Below are positions 7,242 through 8,647 of a DNA stretch of 8,647 nt, one piece after another. Where the stretch lies: positions 1 through 8,647 of the forward strand of contig JANQRM010000387.1 in NCBI GenBank assembly GCA_028284565.1, written 5' to 3'. Within the stretch, counting starts at the first letter, position 1. Every line of letters starts with the position of its first letter. The notes beneath the pieces were generated by a model that was given only the letters and a program-made list of their open reading frames with translations, had not been told where the DNA came from and made no database searches. This DNA is from Anaerolineae bacterium. GTDB taxonomy: Bacteria; Chloroflexota; Anaerolineae; Aggregatilineales; Phototrophicaceae. The translations under genes were made by a program, and so were the position numbers.

Positions 7242-7628
7242 ATGAAGACAATTTTAATTGTTATTGCCGACTGGGATCATAGACATTTAATTCATTTTGT
7301 TGTTTTCAGAGAAGGTTATGAAACTTTTCAAGCCTCAGACATTACTCAGGGGTTTGAACTCGCCAAGCAACATCAACCCGACTTAATCTTTACAAGATGG
7401 GATACACCCGAAATCAATGGACAAGAATTGGGTAGTTGGTTCTTGTCTTAACCAACTACCCAATCCATCCCTATACTCTTTTATGTTATCAACCTTTACA
7501 CTTTTGATAGGGAACAAGCAATGGAATTAGGGAATGTTGACTTCTTTGTTATGCCCATTATCATACCCAATTTACTCCAAAAGATCAGAGAATTCGTGGG
7601 GAATAACTCAGGGCAAAATACACAATGA
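7242..7628 (+). pseudogene. Third tandem receiver domain, broken by an in-frame TAA at codon 70
   Basis: From ATG 7242 (AGGA at 7230-7233, 8-nt spacer) the frame reads as the first half of a receiver (MKTILIVI, then EGY, then QGFELAKQHQPDL) and stops at TAA 7449-7451 after 69 residues. The same frame continues to TGA 7626-7628 and encodes the missing half: PTTQSIPILF, then DREQAMELGNVDFFVMP, then NLLQKIREFV. With the stop counted as codon 70, the 128-codon frame aligns gaplessly with the cyclase receiver (P71, T73, Q74, P77, F80, G97, P105 coincide). All phosphotransfer residues are gone: I8/A9 for E8/D9, R52 for D52, V82 for T82, M104 for K104. This is most simply a nonsense pseudogene from tandem duplication. 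A truncated 69-residue peptide or stop readthrough are alternatives without direct support. The DNA is visibly more A+T-rich than the cyclase gene. Confidence 0.85.
7427..7464. repeat. Perfect 15-bp inverted repeat spanning the premature stop of the third receiver
   Basis: ATTGGGTAGTTGGTT (7427-7441) and its exact reverse complement (7450-7464) flank the 8-nt loop CTTGTCTT (7442-7449). The TAA stop straddles the junction of loop and right arm. No T-run follows directly, so it is not a standard intrinsic terminator, but the RNA hairpin should be stable and might end or pause transcription of the cyclase operon. The right arm encodes P71, T73 and Q74, shared with both paralogues. The left arm encodes GSWF where the paralogues have LLEQL- or LLAKL-like residues. 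Confidence 0.9.
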
Positions 7629-7704
7629 CCTGAAAAATCTTCCCTGTTCCGAGCCACAATTTGCGCGATAATAGCATTCGGCTTTACGGTTAGGACAAAT
7701 CTAT

Positions 7705-8647
7705 ATGACACACGGCTGGCATATTCATTCCGAGACAGGTTTCTTGCTCTATCCACAACCCCTCGCGCATGTGAATGAGGTTGAATCGGAGTTGCCAACT
7801 CATGTGGGCGATACGCTGGAACAAGTCGCGGAACAGTTGCCTCAATGGTTGATGAATGACCGGGTGCGCGCCGAACTCGCCCAAATCGAACCCTTTGACT
7901 TCTGCTGTGATAAGATGATTGATTGGCGACAATGGGAACGTCTGCATCTGCTCTATGGCTATTTCACGAATGCCTATTTGCATCATCCGCCTGCCACTCA
8001 GCGTCTCCCCGCGAACCTCGCTGTCCCTTTCACCCAAATCTCAGAACAAGTTGACCGTCCGCCTATTCTGTCCTATGTGGATATGGTGCTAGCAAATTGG
8101 CAACGACTCGATGCGGGTGAATTGACACTCGATAATCTAGATTTGTTGCAATGCTTCACGCCGACGGAGGATGAACGCTGGTTCTTTCTGGTGCATGTGG
8201 CGATTGAAGCCCGCGCGGGCAAAGTGCTGGATGCCCTACCCACTGCCCTCGCCGCCGTTAAGTTGGGCGATGACCGACGCATTTTGGAAGTGTTACGAGA
8301 AGTCCGTCGGGGATTGGCGGATATTATCCGTATCATCAACCGTATGCTCGAACACTGTGACCCCGATACTTATTATCAGCAAGTCCGTCCTTATCTCTTC
8401 GGTTTGACGGATGTTGTTTTTGAAGGGGTATCGAATGACCCGCAGACATGGATGGGTGGGTCTGGCGCACAAAGTTCCGTTGTACCCGCGATTCTAGCCG
8501 CGCTAGGAGTTCGACATGACCGTTCCGAGTTGACACGCTATCTCACCCAAATCCGTGCTTATATGCCCCGCGCACATCGACAATTTATCGAATCGCTGAA
8601 CACGACAGCATTACGGGATTATGTCAAAGACAAATTGATGCTGACAG
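7705..8647 (+). CDS. Indoleamine 2,3-dioxygenase family heme protein, 3' truncated by the window edge
   Basis: The frame from ATG 7705 stays open to the window end (314 whole codons). An in-frame TAG at 7672 and AGGA at 7692-7695 with a 9-nt spacer support this start. Family motifs are clear: WFFLVHVAIEA (159-169), YYQQVRPYL (223-231), FEGV, GGSGAQSS (251-258) and YMPRAHRQFI, where H291 is the expected proximal heme ligand (H346 of human IDO1). R228 matches the substrate-binding R231 of human IDO1. The distal-pocket residue is H164 where human IDO1 has S167. The family opens the indole ring of tryptophan to N-formylkynurenine with O2, but bacterial members are often poorly characterised, so the substrate is uncertain. 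No other kynurenine-pathway gene is in the window. The 76-bp gap upstream holds no convincing promoter; GATAAT at 7667-7672 lacks a -35. Confidence 0.92.
   Translation, partial: MTHGWHIHSETGFLLYPQPLAHVNEVESELPTHVGDTLEQVAEQLPQWLMNDRVRAELAQIEPFDFCCDKMIDWRQWERLHLLYGYFTNAYLHHPPATQRLPANLAVPFTQISEQVDRPPILSYVDMVLANWQRLDAGELTLDNLDLLQCFTPTEDERWFFLVHVAIEARAGKVLDALPTALAAVKLGDDRRILEVLREVRRGLADIIRIINRMLEHCDPDTYYQQVRPYLFGLTDVVFEGVSNDPQTWMGGSGAQSSVVPAILAALGVRHDRSELTRYLTQIRAYMPRAHRQFIESLNTTALRDYVKDKLMLT

Noticed and set aside
7242..7628. Programmed stop-codon readthrough stimulated by the hairpin at the TAA.
   Set aside because: All catalytic receiver residues are also lost, which fits decay better. The stop sits at the loop/right-arm edge rather than before the stem, unlike known readthrough stimulators. 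Kept only as an alternative.
7496..8037. Minus-strand open frames across the broken receiver and the start of the dioxygenase.
   Set aside because: They overlap well-supported plus-strand coding sequence, have no recognisable motifs and no good ribosome sites, so they are shadow frames.
1..8647. CRISPR array, tRNA, rRNA, transposase or phage integration site.
   Set aside because: No spaced repeat array, tRNA cloverleaf, transposase motif or att-like duplication was seen on either strand.

Overview
The window reads as bacterial chromosome with moderate G+C. It has six real genes, one decayed gene, and no tRNA, rRNA, CRISPR array or transposase that I can see. Both ends cut through genes. The mix of genes (a receiver-GAF-adenylate cyclase protein, an M29 aminopeptidase, a secreted metzincin-like protease, a bacterial indoleamine 2,3-dioxygenase homologue) and the short GC-rich palindrome would suit a Chloroflexota (Anaerolineae-like) genome. 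That placement is an impression from protein style, not a demonstrated assignment.

Layout. Positions 1-1149 (+) hold the C-terminal part of a flavin-containing monooxygenase. It converges on an M29 aminopeptidase (1199-2461, -). An A+T-rich divergent spacer (2462-2738) separates that gene from a CaxA/YrbG-type Ca2+/Na+ antiporter (2739-3695, +) that starts with GTG. A spacer with a strong REP-like hairpin (3774-3800) separates the antiporter from a convergent secreted protease (3847 to about 5028, -). This protease carries a metzincin-like zinc motif and a Met-turn. From 5180 the + strand holds a signalling cluster: a receiver-GAF-class III adenylate cyclase (5180-6805), a stand-alone receiver 9 nt later (6815-7198), and a third receiver that is broken (7242-7628). 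The window ends in an indoleamine 2,3-dioxygenase family gene (7705 to beyond 8647).

The most interesting part is 5180-7628. Three receiver domains lie in tandem and align residue for residue without gaps over about the first 105 positions. They show graded loss of the phosphotransfer site. The cyclase receiver keeps D9/D10, D52, T82 and K104. The second keeps T82 and K104 but has H9 and E52. The third has lost all of them (A9, R52, V82, M104) and also has an in-frame TAA at codon 70. Past that stop the same frame continues through the second half of the receiver fold to TGA at 7626-7628, so the obvious 69-codon ORF is only half of the gene. The stop lies at the edge of a perfect 15-bp inverted repeat (7427-7464). 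The right arm encodes residues shared with the paralogues and the left arm does not, which suggests the left arm was copied from the right by template switching.

Functionally, the cyclase gene is predicted to make cAMP under control of a phosphorylatable receiver and a GAF sensor. The second receiver looks like a pseudo-receiver, and the third is probably dead. The remaining genes (monooxygenase, aminopeptidase, antiporter, protease, dioxygenase) have no evident pathway link to the cyclase or to each other.
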